A stretch of DNA of 64,000 nt from NCBI RefSeq assembly GCF_904066215.1, contig NZ_LR880474.1, positions 496,001 to 560,000 on the forward strand, read 5' to 3'. Each line of letters begins with the position of its first letter. Within the stretch, counting starts at the first letter, position 1. This document shows positions 34,240 to 46,035 of this stretch, one piece after another. The position numbers were made by a program, and so were the translations under genes. The stretch is from Microbacterium sp. Nx66 (lineage in GTDB: Bacteria > Actinomycetota > Actinomycetes > Actinomycetales > Microbacteriaceae). The notes below the pieces were generated by a model. It did not search any database, had not been told where the DNA came from, and saw nothing but the letters and a program-made list of their open reading frames with translations.

Positions 34240-34736
34240 CGGTCGACCTCACCGTCGAGGTACGTCTCGAGGGCCGAGAGGAATGCGTTCTCGCCCAGGG
34301 GGACGAGCATCACGAGCTCCCGACCGCCCGCGCCCTCGATCCCGGGATAGCCGCGGGTCACGCCCGCCTTGTCGATCCACGGGGTGTCCGGGGTCAGGCC
34401 GCCGGCGACGAGATCGAGGTCGCCGGTCTCCAGCATGCCCACCAGGCTCTCCTCGGTCGCGACCGTCCAGGTGACGTGGGCGTCCAGGCTCGCGGCGAAG
34501 CCGTCGACGAGGGCGACGACCGGCCCGTGGGGCCGGCCGCCGTCTGTCTCGACCAGGCCGGGGTCGGGCGAGGTGCCGACCCGCAGCTCTCCGCCCGTGA
34601 CTCGGTCCAGGGTGCCGTCCGGGTCTGCGGGGACCGTCGCTCCGCACCCGCTCAGGGCTGCGGCCACGATCAGGCCGACCAGGGCGCCGACCAGGCGGCG
34701 TCCGGCGGGCGTGCGTCGAATCCTCTCACTGCTCAC
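34236..34736 (-). CDS. Short solute-binding-like lipoprotein
   Basis: 166 residues from GTG 34736, with lipobox ALSGC after a basic/hydrophobic signal. The rest recalls the first lobe of family-3 amino-acid binding proteins (GGELRVGTSPDPGLVETD, DLDLVAGGLTPDTPW) but the second lobe is missing, so it is about two thirds of normal size. No permease or ATPase gene is adjacent. It may sense rather than feed a transporter, or be a shortened relic. Head of the unit with the CDF gene. Confidence 0.7.
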   Translation of the reverse strand: MSSERIRRTPAGRRLVGALVGLIVAAALSGCGATVPADPDGTLDRVTGGELRVGTSPDPGLVETDGGRPHGPVVALVDGFAASLDAHVTWTVATEESLVGMLETGDLDLVAGGLTPDTPWIDKAGVTRGYPGIEGAGGRELVMLVPLGENAFLSALETYLDGEVDR

Positions 34737-34808
34737 GGACTCAGGATGACGCGTGGCGCCGTCCGGGTAAAGGTGTTGACGAGCGCCGTCGCGGAGGACT
34801 AACGGCTC

Positions 34809-34843
34809 TTGATGGTAAGGGTAGCCTTACCTATAGTGGAGGC
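34809..34843 (+). promoter_or_regulatory. Promoter with DtxR/IdeR-type iron box
   Basis: TTGATG (34809-34814), 17 bases, TATAGT (34832-34837), then six bases and ATG 34844. Over the spacer and -10 lies a 19-bp near-palindrome at 34816-34834; its minus strand matches 15 of 19 positions of the IdeR/DtxR consensus (half sites AGGTAAGGCT and CCCTTA). An iron-loaded repressor here would block RNA polymerase directly. Confidence 0.8.
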
Positions 34844-35236
34844 ATGAGCATCGCGTGCGAGCACCTCGAGGATCCGGACTGGGAAGCGATGGAGGGAGCC
34901 GTCCTCATCGCCGGGGACGCCGCCGATGTCGGAGCCATCGCCCGCGTCGCGTCCCGGCTCCCGTGGGATGCGCACGGCGTCATCCTCATCGAGGCGGCGG
35001 CCCGTATCCAGTTCCGGCACATCGACGTCCCCCAGGGGGTCTCGGTCCGCTGGCTCCTGCGCGCCGAGGGGCCGCGCGCCCATGCCCGCGGCGAGCGTCT
35101 CGCGAACGCCGTCTACGCGTGGTGCCTGGAGTGGACGTGCAGTGAGCCCCCGGAGCACTGGACGGTGTGGCTCGGCCCGCACACCCCGCCGCACGTGGCG
35201 CGGATGGCGCGCAGCCTCCTCGGCGTCGCGAACTGA
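34844..35236 (+). CDS. SIP-like small protein under iron control
   Basis: 130 residues resembling the C-terminal NAD(P)H-binding half of siderophore-interacting ferric reductases (VLIAGDAADVGAIARVASRL, VSVRWLLRAEGPRAHARGER, and a closing WTVWLGPHTPPHVARMAR). The FAD-binding half is absent, so it cannot be a full reductase alone. The iron box in its promoter supports a role in iron use. Leaderless or with GGAGG. Confidence 0.8.
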   Translation: MSIACEHLEDPDWEAMEGAVLIAGDAADVGAIARVASRLPWDAHGVILIEAAARIQFRHIDVPQGVSVRWLLRAEGPRAHARGERLANAVYAWCLEWTCSEPPEHWTVWLGPHTPPHVARMARSLLGVAN

Positions 35237-35248
35237 CCGACGCCGGCT

Positions 35249-35704
35249 TCAGCGGGTCGCGCCGACCACCGACGCCGTGGCGTTCGCGGTGATCGCGTCG
35301 AGCGCGCGGCGGAGCGCCGAGCTCGACGTGTGCGCGGTGTACGGGAAGTAGACGACCTCGACGCCCACCTCCGCGAACTCGCTCTCCAGCCGCAGGCCCT
35401 TCTCGGTGCCGCGCCAGTCGTCGCCCTTGAAGAAGTGCGTGAAGCGCACGTCGCGCCAGGAGTCCATCTTCGACGGCGTCGTCTCGACGTAGACGTCGTC
35501 GACGAAGGAGATGTGCCGCACGATCTCGGCACGCTCGGCGGTCGGGATGACCGGCTCGATCCCCTTGACCTGACGCAGCATCTCGTCGCTCACCACACCG
35601 GCGATCAGGATGTCGCAGTGCTGTTTGGCGTGCCGCAGCAGATTGAGGTGCCCGACGTGAAACAGGTCGAAAGCTCCGACGGCATAGCCGATACGCGTCC
35701 CCAT
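35249..35704 (-). CDS. TagD-like cytidylyltransferase
   Basis: 151 residues with the nucleotidyltransferase motifs GAFDLFHVGHLNLL (His16-x-Gly-His19) and, near the end, TAHTSSSALRRA in the place of the RTEGISTT loop. Like glycerol-3-phosphate cytidylyltransferase it probably makes a CDP-linked alcohol; the exact sugar alcohol is open. Start ATG 35704 has CTGGGGAG as ribosome binding site. Opens the polysaccharide cluster, divergent from a glycosyltransferase. May supply the CDP-alcohol enzyme at 46026. Confidence 0.85.
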   Translation of the reverse strand: MGTRIGYAVGAFDLFHVGHLNLLRHAKQHCDILIAGVVSDEMLRQVKGIEPVIPTAERAEIVRHISFVDDVYVETTPSKMDSWRDVRFTHFFKGDDWRGTEKGLRLESEFAEVGVEVVYFPYTAHTSSSALRRALDAITANATASVVGATR

Positions 35705-35708
35705 GATC

Positions 35709-35803
35709 TCCCCAGATCGATCATTCCCCAGTCGAACGGATCCCCACCCGTTCGTCGCGACTCCCACAGCCGCAGACGACACTCTAGCAGGAACATGTCC
35801 TGC
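35709..35803 (-). promoter_or_regulatory. Promoter and twin-hairpin leader of the TagD-like gene
   Basis: On the minus strand: palindrome GCAGGA-ACATG-TCCTGC (35787-35803), -10 TAGAGT (35781-35786), seven bases, hairpin I at 35757-35773 (stem GCGGC/GUCGC, loop UGUGGGA), two bases, hairpin II at 35733-35754 (stem CGAACGG/CCGUUCG, loop GUGGGGAU), then CTGGGGA at 35725-35731 and again at 35709-35715 as ribosome binding site. The whole order is repeated before rmlA. Confidence 0.65.
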
Positions 35804-35833
35804 GGCCCATAGGAACCCATGGAACGATGGATG

Positions 35834-35864
35834 CCGGAGCCGATGGGGCTGCGGAACGAAGGGG
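35834..35864 (+). promoter_or_regulatory. Leader hairpin before the GtrA-type glycosyltransferase
   Basis: CCGGAGCC-GATGG-GGCTGCGG (35834-35854; 8-bp stem with one mismatch) followed by AAGGGGA ribosome binding site at 35858-35864 and TTG 35871. Nearly the same hairpin stands at 47432-47452 before a lipoprotein gene. No clear -10/-35 found. Confidence 0.5.
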
Positions 35865-35870
35865 ACCACG

Positions 35871-37049
35871 TTGGGGGCAGGGGTCACGGTCATCGTGCCG
35901 ACGTACAACGAGCGCGACAACGTCGCCGAACTCGTGGAGCGGACGGCGGCGGCATTGGCGGGACGGGACGCCGAGATCCTCTTCATCGACGACAGCACCG
36001 ATGACACAGCGGCCGAGGTGGAGCGCCTCGCGGCCGACGCCCCGATCGCGGTCCGGGTGCTCCATCGCGCGGACAACGTCGGGGGCCTCGGCGGGGCGGT
36101 CGTCGTCGGCCTGGGGGCCGCGAACGGCGACGTCTGCATCGTGATGGACGGCGACCTCCAGCATCCGCCGGAGCTCCTGCCGACCCTGCTGGACCGGTAC
36201 GCGGACGGCGACGCGGACGTCGTCGCCGCCTCCCGCTACATCGGCGGCGGAGACACCAGCGGCCTCGGGACGGCCGTGCGCTTCGGCGTCTCCCGCGCCG
36301 CCACCTGGCTGACCCGCGCGATGTTCCCGCGGCGGCTCGCCCGGAGCACCGATCCGATGACCGGGTTCTTCCTCGTCGACCGGCGGCGACTCGATCTCGC
36401 TGCCCTGCGGCCGCAGGGCTTCAAGATCCTCCTGGAGATCCTCGCCCGCACCGATCTGCGGATCGCGGAGGTCCCGATGGAGTTCGGCGAACGCCGCCAC
36501 GGTACCTCGAAGGCGAGCCTCCGGCAGGGGGCCACGTTCATCGCCCACCTGGCACGGCTGCGCTTCGGAAAGATGTCCCTGTTCGCCGCGATCGGCGTCC
36601 TCGGCGCCATCGCGAACCTCGCGATCATGTGGGCGCTGACCGCCGCGGGCGTGCCCTACGTGTGGGCGGCGATCATCGGCGCCGAGGTCACGATCGTGGG
36701 CAACTTCCTGCTGCAGGAGCGGTTCGTCTTCGCGGACATGCGCACCGACGCCCGCAGCGCCGCGGCACGCTTCGCGGCCTCGTTCACGTTCAACAACGTC
36801 GAGGCGGCCCTGCGCATCCCGGTGATGGCGCTCATGGTCGAGACGTGGCACATCTCCAGCGTGCTCGCCACGGCGCTCTCGCTCGTCGTGGCGTTCTTCG
36901 CCCGCTTCCTCTTCCACTCGCTCGTCGTGTACGCGCCCCGTCGGCGACGGGAGGAGCGGGAGGCGGCGGGTGAGCCGGAGCCGGACACCGCGACCCTGCG
37001 CATCATCCGCGCCATCGACGCGGAGGCGATGAAGCCGGGCGAGCTCTAG
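35871..37049 (+). CDS. Glycosyltransferase family 2 fused to GtrA-like membrane domain
   Basis: 392 residues from TTG 35871, supported by AAGGGGA six bases upstream. GT2 domain (1-230): VIVPTYNERDNVAELV, CIVMDGDLQHPPELLP, ASRYIGGGDTSGLG, FGERRHGTSKASL, as in dolichol/polyprenyl-phosphate sugar synthases. Four membrane helices (about 240-360) form a GtrA-like domain. It likely charges a polyprenyl carrier with one sugar and flips or positions it. Its TAG stop shares the palindrome CTAG with the convergent rmlCD stop. Confidence 0.9.
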   Translation: MGAGVTVIVPTYNERDNVAELVERTAAALAGRDAEILFIDDSTDDTAAEVERLAADAPIAVRVLHRADNVGGLGGAVVVGLGAANGDVCIVMDGDLQHPPELLPTLLDRYADGDADVVAASRYIGGGDTSGLGTAVRFGVSRAATWLTRAMFPRRLARSTDPMTGFFLVDRRRLDLAALRPQGFKILLEILARTDLRIAEVPMEFGERRHGTSKASLRQGATFIAHLARLRFGKMSLFAAIGVLGAIANLAIMWALTAAGVPYVWAAIIGAEVTIVGNFLLQERFVFADMRTDARSAAARFAASFTFNNVEAALRIPVMALMVETWHISSVLATALSLVVAFFARFLFHSLVVYAPRRRREEREAAGEPEPDTATLRIIRAIDAEAMKPGEL

Positions 37050-38463
37050 GCGTCGTCGGCGGATAGGTAGTCCGCGAGGGCCGCATCCGCATCCCTCGGC
37101 GTCCAGCCGGTGGCCGTGATCCGGGCGAGGTCCAGGACGCTGTTGCGCGGACGCGGCGCGATCGGTCCGGCCTGGTCGGCGAAGTACTCCTCCGTCGTCA
37201 CCGGGGTGACCGCGGCCGGGTCGTGCCCGGTCAGCCGGTAGACCGCGCGGGCGATGTCGGCCCAGGAGCGCGGTTCGCCGCCCCCGGTCACGTTGTAGAG
37301 CCCGAACGGCGCCGAGACGTCGAGCAGGTGCCGGATGGCCGCGGCGAGGTCCGCCGTGAAGGTGAGCCGCCCGATCTGGTCGCCGACGACCCGCGGCGCG
37401 ACGCCCCGCTCCGCCAGCGAGGCCATCGTCCGCACGAAGTTGCGGCCGTCGCCGATCACCCAGGAGGTGCGCAGGATGTAGTGACGGGGCACGGTCGCGA
37501 TGATCGCGTCCCCCGCCGCTTTCGTCTGCCCGTAGACACCGAGCGGACGGACCTCGTCCGTCTCCGTGTAGGGGCCGTCCTTCGTGCCGTCGAACACGTA
37601 GTCGCTGGACACGTGCACGAGCGTGAGGCCGTTCTCGGTCGCGATGCGGGCGAGCGCGGACACGCCCGTGACGTTCGCCGCCCAGGCCTCGGCCCGCCCC
37701 TCCGCGGTCTCGGCGTGGTCGACGGCCGTGTAGGCGGCCGCGTTGATGATCGTCCCGTAGTCGCGCCAGCGCCGTGCGACGGCCAGCTCGGGGTCGCGGA
37801 GGTCGAGCGTCTCCCTGGTCGTGTACTCGACGTGCTCCGCGTCCCCGAGAGCCGCCCGCAACGCCAGGCCGAGCTGACCGGACGCCCCGACGACGAGGGT
37901 CTTCCGCGGGCCGATCGGGGTCACGTCGGCCAGTCGAGGATGCGCCCGGTCCTTCGGGGAGATCTCGACCTGGTCGAGCGGGATCGGCCACGCGATGGCC
38001 GCCGTCTCGTCGGCGAGATTGAGGAAGGAGTACGCCGCGTCCGGCGACCAGTGGTCGTTCACAAGGTAGGTGTAGGCGGTGTCCGCTTCGAGCGTCTGGT
38101 ACGAATTGCCGACGCCGCGAGGCACGAGGATGGCGCGCGACGGGTCGATCTCCGCCGTGAAGACGCGCCCGAAGGTCTCGCCCGCCCGCAGATCGACCCA
38201 GGCGCCGAAGATCCGGCCGGTGGCGACGGAGACCCACTTGTCCCACGGTTCGGCATGGATGCCGCGGGTGGTGCCGATCGCGTCGTTGAACGAGATGTTG
38301 TTCTGCACGGGACCGAAGTCCGGAAGGCCGGCGGCGACCATCTTCTCGCGCTGCCAGTTCTCCTTGAACCAGCCGCGGGCATCGCCGTGCACCGGGAGGT
38401 CGACGAGGAGCAGGCCGGGGATCGGCGTCTCGGTGATCGTGAGCGCCTTGCCGAACGCGGTCA

Positions 38464-38464
<1 letters not shown>
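37046..38464 (-). CDS. rmlCD: Fused dTDP-4-dehydrorhamnose 3,5-epimerase/reductase
   Basis: 472 residues. N-terminal RmlC cupin (1-185: GLLLVDLPVHGDARGWFKE, TTRGIHAEPWDKW, LVPRGVGNSYQTLE) and C-terminal RmlD (188-472: LVVGASGQLGLALR, VSSDYVFDG, YGQTKAAGD). Together they perform the last two steps to dTDP-L-rhamnose. The fusion is a known Actinobacterial form. ATGA-coupled behind rmlB. Confidence 0.95.
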
Positions 38465-41503
<3,039 letters not shown>

Positions 41504-41512
41504 CGTCGACGC

Positions 41513-42853
41513 TCAGACCGAAGGGGGCACGTCGCTGATGATGTACTTCGTCTTGCCGCCCGTGTAGGGCAGGGAGTCGACGAAGTCGGTGCGCACCGGC
41601 ACCTCGTTCGCGATCCGCTCCTGCAGTGCGGCGACCGCGCTCTCGATCTGACTCCGCGCCTCCGCGCCGTCACCCTCCACGACGCGGATGGTGATCGAGT
41701 GATCGGCGAGCTGGTGGATCTGGAAGAGACGCACGGCTTCCGGGTGTGCGGCGAACATCCCCATGAGGCGGTGCGCGAGCACGGTACCGCTGGGGAGACG
41801 GATCATGTCCGTCGTCCGCCCCTGAGGCTGCTCCATGAGCGGGAGGGCACTGCCGCAGCGGCAGGGTTCCGATCGCAGGATGCCCTTGTCGCCGGTGCGA
41901 TACCGGATCAGCGGGAAGACCCTGTTGCGCAGATCCGTGATGACGAGGTCACCCAGCTGGCCGGGGGCTGCGGGGGCCCCGTCCTCGTCCACCACCTCCA
42001 CCCGGCGGACGTCGGCGAAGACGTGGAGACCGTCGCGATGAGCGCATTCCCCGGCGATCCATCCGAATTCGGAACCGCGATACTCGTCGTGGACGGGAGC
42101 GCCGAAGACCGACTCGAGCCGTGCGCGGGCGGAGGCCGTGAGCGGCGCCGCCGTCGTCGCGATCGCCTTCGGGATGGGGACGCTCAGCTTCCGGCGCTCC
42201 AGGAAATCGGCGAACTCCAGCATCGCTCCGACGTACCCCTCGATCAGGCGCGGTCGCGTCGCGGTGAGTCGTCGATGGAACGCTTCCATCGTCTGCTCCG
42301 AGATCAGACCGGCGTCGAGGTAGACCTGAGTGGTGGGCCACCAGGCGAGGTCGTTCTTGATGGTCGCCAGCCGCCCGAAGTTCCAGCGACCGACCCGGGC
42401 GAGGTCGTCGTACGGCTCGATCCCCCACCAGGAGTACATCCTCCAGCTCAGGGCCAGAGCCGGCACCCTGGCGTCGTGGAGGGTGGCGAGGGGCTCTCCC
42501 GTGCTGCCGCCCGTCAGAGCAGGTCGCGCACTGGCTTCCGTCGCCTCGGGCGTGCGCATCTCCGCCGCGTGCTGCTTGACGGTCGCCCGGTCGAGGATCG
42601 GCAACGACGCCCAGGCTTCCGGATCGGTCAGGGAATCCGGGCGGACGCCGAGCTCCCGGTAGCGGGCGCCGTAGAACGCGGAGGAGTCCATGGCGAACGC
42701 CGCGATGTCCCGAGCGAGCCTGTTCTGCATACCGGCGAACTCGGCCGGGGCCAAGCGCTCGTTCGAGAGGAGTTCACGGTGGAAGGCTCCCGCTCTCGCC
42801 CGTACGGTCGCGGCCTTGGCGCGGAAGAACGCGCCCTTCAGTGATGCGGACAT
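41513..42853 (-). CDS. PaaK/CapK-like AMP-binding protein
   Basis: 446 residues. SLPILDRATVKQHAAEM, the Ser/Gly loop TGGSTGEPLATLHD, YRGSEFGWIAGE, RYRTGDKGIL and RTTDMIRLPSG follow the phenylacetate-CoA ligase/coenzyme F390 synthetase family. In surface polysaccharide clusters such proteins (CapK) are thought to activate an acid for attachment. C-terminal residues 380-446 form the small AMP-ligase lobe. Monocistronic or with the double glycosyltransferase behind it. Confidence 0.85.
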   Translation of the reverse strand: MSASLKGAFFRAKAATVRARAGAFHRELLSNERLAPAEFAGMQNRLARDIAAFAMDSSAFYGARYRELGVRPDSLTDPEAWASLPILDRATVKQHAAEMRTPEATEASARPALTGGSTGEPLATLHDARVPALALSWRMYSWWGIEPYDDLARVGRWNFGRLATIKNDLAWWPTTQVYLDAGLISEQTMEAFHRRLTATRPRLIEGYVGAMLEFADFLERRKLSVPIPKAIATTAAPLTASARARLESVFGAPVHDEYRGSEFGWIAGECAHRDGLHVFADVRRVEVVDEDGAPAAPGQLGDLVITDLRNRVFPLIRYRTGDKGILRSEPCRCGSALPLMEQPQGRTTDMIRLPSGTVLAHRLMGMFAAHPEAVRLFQIHQLADHSITIRVVEGDGAEARSQIESAVAALQERIANEVPVRTDFVDSLPYTGGKTKYIISDVPPSV

Positions 42854-42896
42854 GGATGGAGCCTCTCGTCATTGAGCGGGCGGGTGGGAGGGTGGG

Positions 42897-44909
42897 TCAG
42901 ACGCGGTGGCGGCGCCGACGCTTGTGTGCGACGCCCTCGCGGAAGGCGTCCCGGTGGGCACGGCCGGCGTCCGCCCATTCGCGGCGGGAGAGGTCGGGTG
43001 CCCCGGTCAGCGTCGATGCCGCCCGCCAGGCCTCGACCACCGCTGCGGCGTCGAGGTCGCCGTCGTACAGGAGCACCCACTCGGCGCCCACTTCGCGCGC
43101 CAGCGCCTCATTCGCCTCGTTCCGCGGCACCAGTACGGGCCGTGCCATCGACAGGGCGGCGAGGACGCTGCCCGAGTTGTGCATGAAGCGGTAGGCCAGA
43201 ACGATCAGCTCGGAGGAGGTGGCGAGCTGGACGAGCTCGGCATCGCTCAGGAAGTCGAGGTGCAGTTCGACGGCGGGGAGACCGGACGTCCGTTCACGGA
43301 GGTCGTCGCCGAGCTCGGGGGTGGAGGGGCGACCGCCGATCTTCAGGCTCAACGTCGGCTCGATCGTCACCGCCTCCGCATAGGCGTCGATGAACCCTTC
43401 GAGCCCTTTGTAACGACGCACCCCGCCGAACGATCCCAGCCGACCGGGCACACGCTCGGCGGAGGGGAACGCGGCGTACCAGTCGCGGTAGTGACCGTGC
43501 AGGATGAGGCTGTGCGGCGTGCCCGGAGGGAGCGGCGTCGTCTCGTTGATGACGATCCGATAGTCGGTGTGCCGATCGATGGACCGCAGCAGCCACAAGC
43601 GTGGCGCGTTGTCATCGGGAAGCTCGATGTTGTGGACCGTCCGCACCACGGCGATACGTCGAGACAGGCGGTGCCTGGCGACGAGGGCCGCCGTGAGGAG
43701 GAACTTGCCGGTGGACTTCCACCAGGTCGATCCGTGGAGCTTGGCCTCGGGCCAGTGCCAGTGGAAGGCGTCGTAGCGGCCGAAGAGGGCGGTCTTCCAC
43801 GAGAACCGGAGATGCTCCAGGCCCTCCGTCGTCCCCAGGGCCTCGTCGAGCATCTTGTTGTACGGATTCGTCGTGGGGCGCGGGGCGCCGAGGGACTGCA
43901 TCACGCGGATGCTCGACGCGGATTCGGTCATCGTGTTGTCCTCCGAGGGGCGACGGTATTCGTCGTAGCGGCGGCCGAGAGCGGCGGCGATGGTGCCGCG
44001 GCCGCGGTGGATCAGGCGGGTGCCGCGGGCGTGATGGGCGATGTTCGAGGTCGCGGCGCCGAAGGCTCGACGTGCTGCACCGACGACGATCCGGGCGATC
44101 CCACCGATCAGGGAGCGCACCCGGAGCAGACCGCGGCGCAGCCTCCCTCGGGTGAGCTGCAGGTCGATGCGGGTACCGGCATTGGCCGAGCTGAACGCCC
44201 GCTGCGCCGCCCACGCGCGGCTGAGGCGCGCGGCGACGACGAGGTCCTCGGTCTCGGACTCGTTGCACCAGACGATGCGGCCGCCTCGGCCGACGAGTTC
44301 GCGGGTGAAGAGCGTGTCCTCGCCGCCGCCGAGCCCGAGGGACGGGTCGAAGCGCACGCCGAAGCGGCGCACCGCTCGGAGGTCGAGCAGCAGGTTCCCC
44401 GCCGCGGCGACCGAGAGCACGGTCCCGGTCGGGCGGGGCGGACGACGGAACGTGCCGGATGCGAGCAGCCAGGGATCGACGTCGTCGTCGAACACGGAGA
44501 TGACGCGGCCCATGACGGCATCCGCGTCGAACGCGCGCCAGGTGGTGATCAGCGCCGAGAGCCAGCCGGCACGGGGGACCTCGTCGTCGTCGATGAAGGC
44601 GAGCAGGTCGCGGTCGGCGCACTCGTCCAGCAGCCGGTTCCGCGCGGCCACGATGCCCGGCGTCGGCTCGACGACGTACCGGACGGGCAGGGCGGCGTTC
44701 GCGGCCACCTCGCGCGCGGAGCCCGCGGCGTCGTTGTCGACGACCAGCACCTCCACGTCCACGCCGAGGTCCGCACACTCCGCGATCCGGTCAGGGAGTG
44801 CGCGCAGCAGCGCCGCCAGCAGCTCCGGCCGTCGGTAGGTGGGTACGCCGATCGTCACGGCGATCGCGTCGCCCGTCCCCGGTCCCCTCGTCATCCGCCT
44901 CATCCCCAT
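42897..44909 (-). CDS. Two glycosyltransferases in one reading frame (GT2 plus GT-B)
   Basis: 670 residues. First part (about 10-320): GT2 with IGVPTYRRPELLAALLRALP, DNDAAGSAREVAAN, LLAFIDDDEVPRAGWL and GGGEDTLFTREL. Second part (327-670): GT-B type, with SFGGVRRYKGLEGFIDAYAE and VLAALSMARPVLVPRNEANE. At the junction Met327 (43931) is preceded by a full ribosome binding site (CGGAGGACAACACG), so the second half may also be made alone. Start is uncertain: ATG 44909, 44903 or 44894. The parts would be two genes in most layouts. Confidence 0.8.
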   Translation of the reverse strand: MGMRRMTRGPGTGDAIAVTIGVPTYRRPELLAALLRALPDRIAECADLGVDVEVLVVDNDAAGSAREVAANAALPVRYVVEPTPGIVAARNRLLDECADRDLLAFIDDDEVPRAGWLSALITTWRAFDADAVMGRVISVFDDDVDPWLLASGTFRRPPRPTGTVLSVAAAGNLLLDLRAVRRFGVRFDPSLGLGGGEDTLFTRELVGRGGRIVWCNESETEDLVVAARLSRAWAAQRAFSSANAGTRIDLQLTRGRLRRGLLRVRSLIGGIARIVVGAARRAFGAATSNIAHHARGTRLIHRGRGTIAAALGRRYDEYRRPSEDNTMTESASSIRVMQSLGAPRPTTNPYNKMLDEALGTTEGLEHLRFSWKTALFGRYDAFHWHWPEAKLHGSTWWKSTGKFLLTAALVARHRLSRRIAVVRTVHNIELPDDNAPRLWLLRSIDRHTDYRIVINETTPLPPGTPHSLILHGHYRDWYAAFPSAERVPGRLGSFGGVRRYKGLEGFIDAYAEAVTIEPTLSLKIGGRPSTPELGDDLRERTSGLPAVELHLDFLSDAELVQLATSSELIVLAYRFMHNSGSVLAALSMARPVLVPRNEANEALAREVGAEWVLLYDGDLDAAAVVEAWRAASTLTGAPDLSRREWADAGRAHRDAFREGVAHKRRRRHRV

Positions 44910-44983
44910 GGCAGTCGTGCGCCTGTCTCCCCGCGCCGGCTCATCGTACCGTGAACGACGGGTGCGCCGAGCCGCCTCTGGCG

Positions 44984-45077
44984 TATAGTCGGTGTCCTGG
45001 GAGTCGACGCCGGTCGCGACTCTGGGGAATTCGACCGGCGACCCGAGCGGACCGTGTGGGCGGATCCGGGGGGAGGA
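44984..45077 (+). promoter_or_regulatory. Promoter and structured leader before GT2 gene
   Basis: TATAGT (44984-44989) then a leader with overlapping pairings: GAGTCG/CGACTC (45001-45006 with 45017-45022) and CGCCGGTCG/CGACCGGCG (45008-45016 with 45032-45040). The second pair uses the loop of the first, so they form either a pseudoknot or two alternative folds. CTGGGGA (45022-45028) lies between; the ribosome binding site is GGGAGGA (45071-45077). Confidence 0.55.
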
Positions 45078-45081
45078 TCGC

Positions 45082-46035
45082 GTGTCAATCGTGCACGGAC
45101 GGCTGGCCGTCGTCGTCGTGAACTACGCCTCGGCGCGGCTGCTCGAGCGCAACCTGGTGCTCGTGGAGCGCGAGGCTCGTGCCGTCGACGAGGAGGCCCT
45201 GGTGGTCGTCGTCGACAACTGGGCCGGTGCCGCGGAGCGCGAGGCCGCCGTCGCGGTCGCAAAGGCGCACGGATGGACCCTCATCACCCCCGAGACGAAC
45301 AGCGGATTCGGCGGCGGCGTCAACATCGGGGTCACGCGGGCGCTCGCCGACGGCGCGACCGACGTCCTCGTGATCAACCCGGACGCGCACATCGACCGTG
45401 TGTCTCTGGGGCGCCTGGCCTCGGTCACCTCGGCCTCGCGCACGACCCTCGCCTCGCCGGTGATCACCGACTCCGAGGGACGCACCTGGTTCGCCGGCAT
45501 CGACCTCCTGCTCGACGACGGCACGATGCGGGCGCGTCGCAAACGCCGGGCGGACGACGCGCGCCCCTACGAGCCGTGGCTGAGCGGTGCCTGCCTGTGG
45601 ATCACCCGCGAGGTGTGGGCGCTCTCGGGCGGCTTCGACGACGAGTACTTCCTCTACTGGGAGGACGTCGACTTCTCGCGCCGTGTGGTCTCGGCCGGCG
45701 GGACGCTCGTGCTCGTCGAGGAGGCGACGGCCGTGCACGACGAGGGCGGCACGCAGCGCGCCGAACCCCAGCTCGCGAGGGCGAAGTCGGAGGGCTACTA
45801 CTTCTACAACATCCGCAACCGGATGCTGTACGCGGTCCGGCACCTCGACGACGAGGCCGTGCACCGCTGGCGCCGGTCGATACCCCGTACCGCCCGCGAG
45901 GTGATCCTCCGCGGCGGCCGCCGACAGCTGCTGCATTCCGCCGCTCCGCTGCGCGCCTACGTCCGCGGGGTGCGCGAGGCCAGACGGATCGCGCGCCTGT
46001 CCGGCACGGAATCGAAGGGAACGTCATGGTCGTAG
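45082..46035 (+). CDS. Glycosyltransferase family 2, rhamnosyltransferase-like
   Basis: 317 residues from GTG 45082 with GGGAGGA in front. LAVVVVNYASARLLERNL, ETNSGFGGGVNIGVTRAL, VLVINPDAHID, WLSGACLWITREVW, GGFDDEYFLYWEDVDFSRR: the WbbL-type set used for rhamnosyl or galactofuranosyl transfer. Since dTDP-rhamnose is made by the cluster, rhamnose transfer is a fair guess. Overlaps the CDP-alcohol enzyme gene by ten bases. Confidence 0.88.
   Translation: MSIVHGRLAVVVVNYASARLLERNLVLVEREARAVDEEALVVVVDNWAGAAEREAAVAVAKAHGWTLITPETNSGFGGGVNIGVTRALADGATDVLVINPDAHIDRVSLGRLASVTSASRTTLASPVITDSEGRTWFAGIDLLLDDGTMRARRKRRADDARPYEPWLSGACLWITREVWALSGGFDDEYFLYWEDVDFSRRVVSAGGTLVLVEEATAVHDEGGTQRAEPQLARAKSEGYYFYNIRNRMLYAVRHLDDEAVHRWRRSIPRTAREVILRGGRRQLLHSAAPLRAYVRGVREARRIARLSGTESKGTSWS

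Noticed and set aside
35787..35803. SOS (LexA) box
   Set aside because: Although ACATGTCC resembles part of one, the needed CGAAC and GTTCG half sites are missing.
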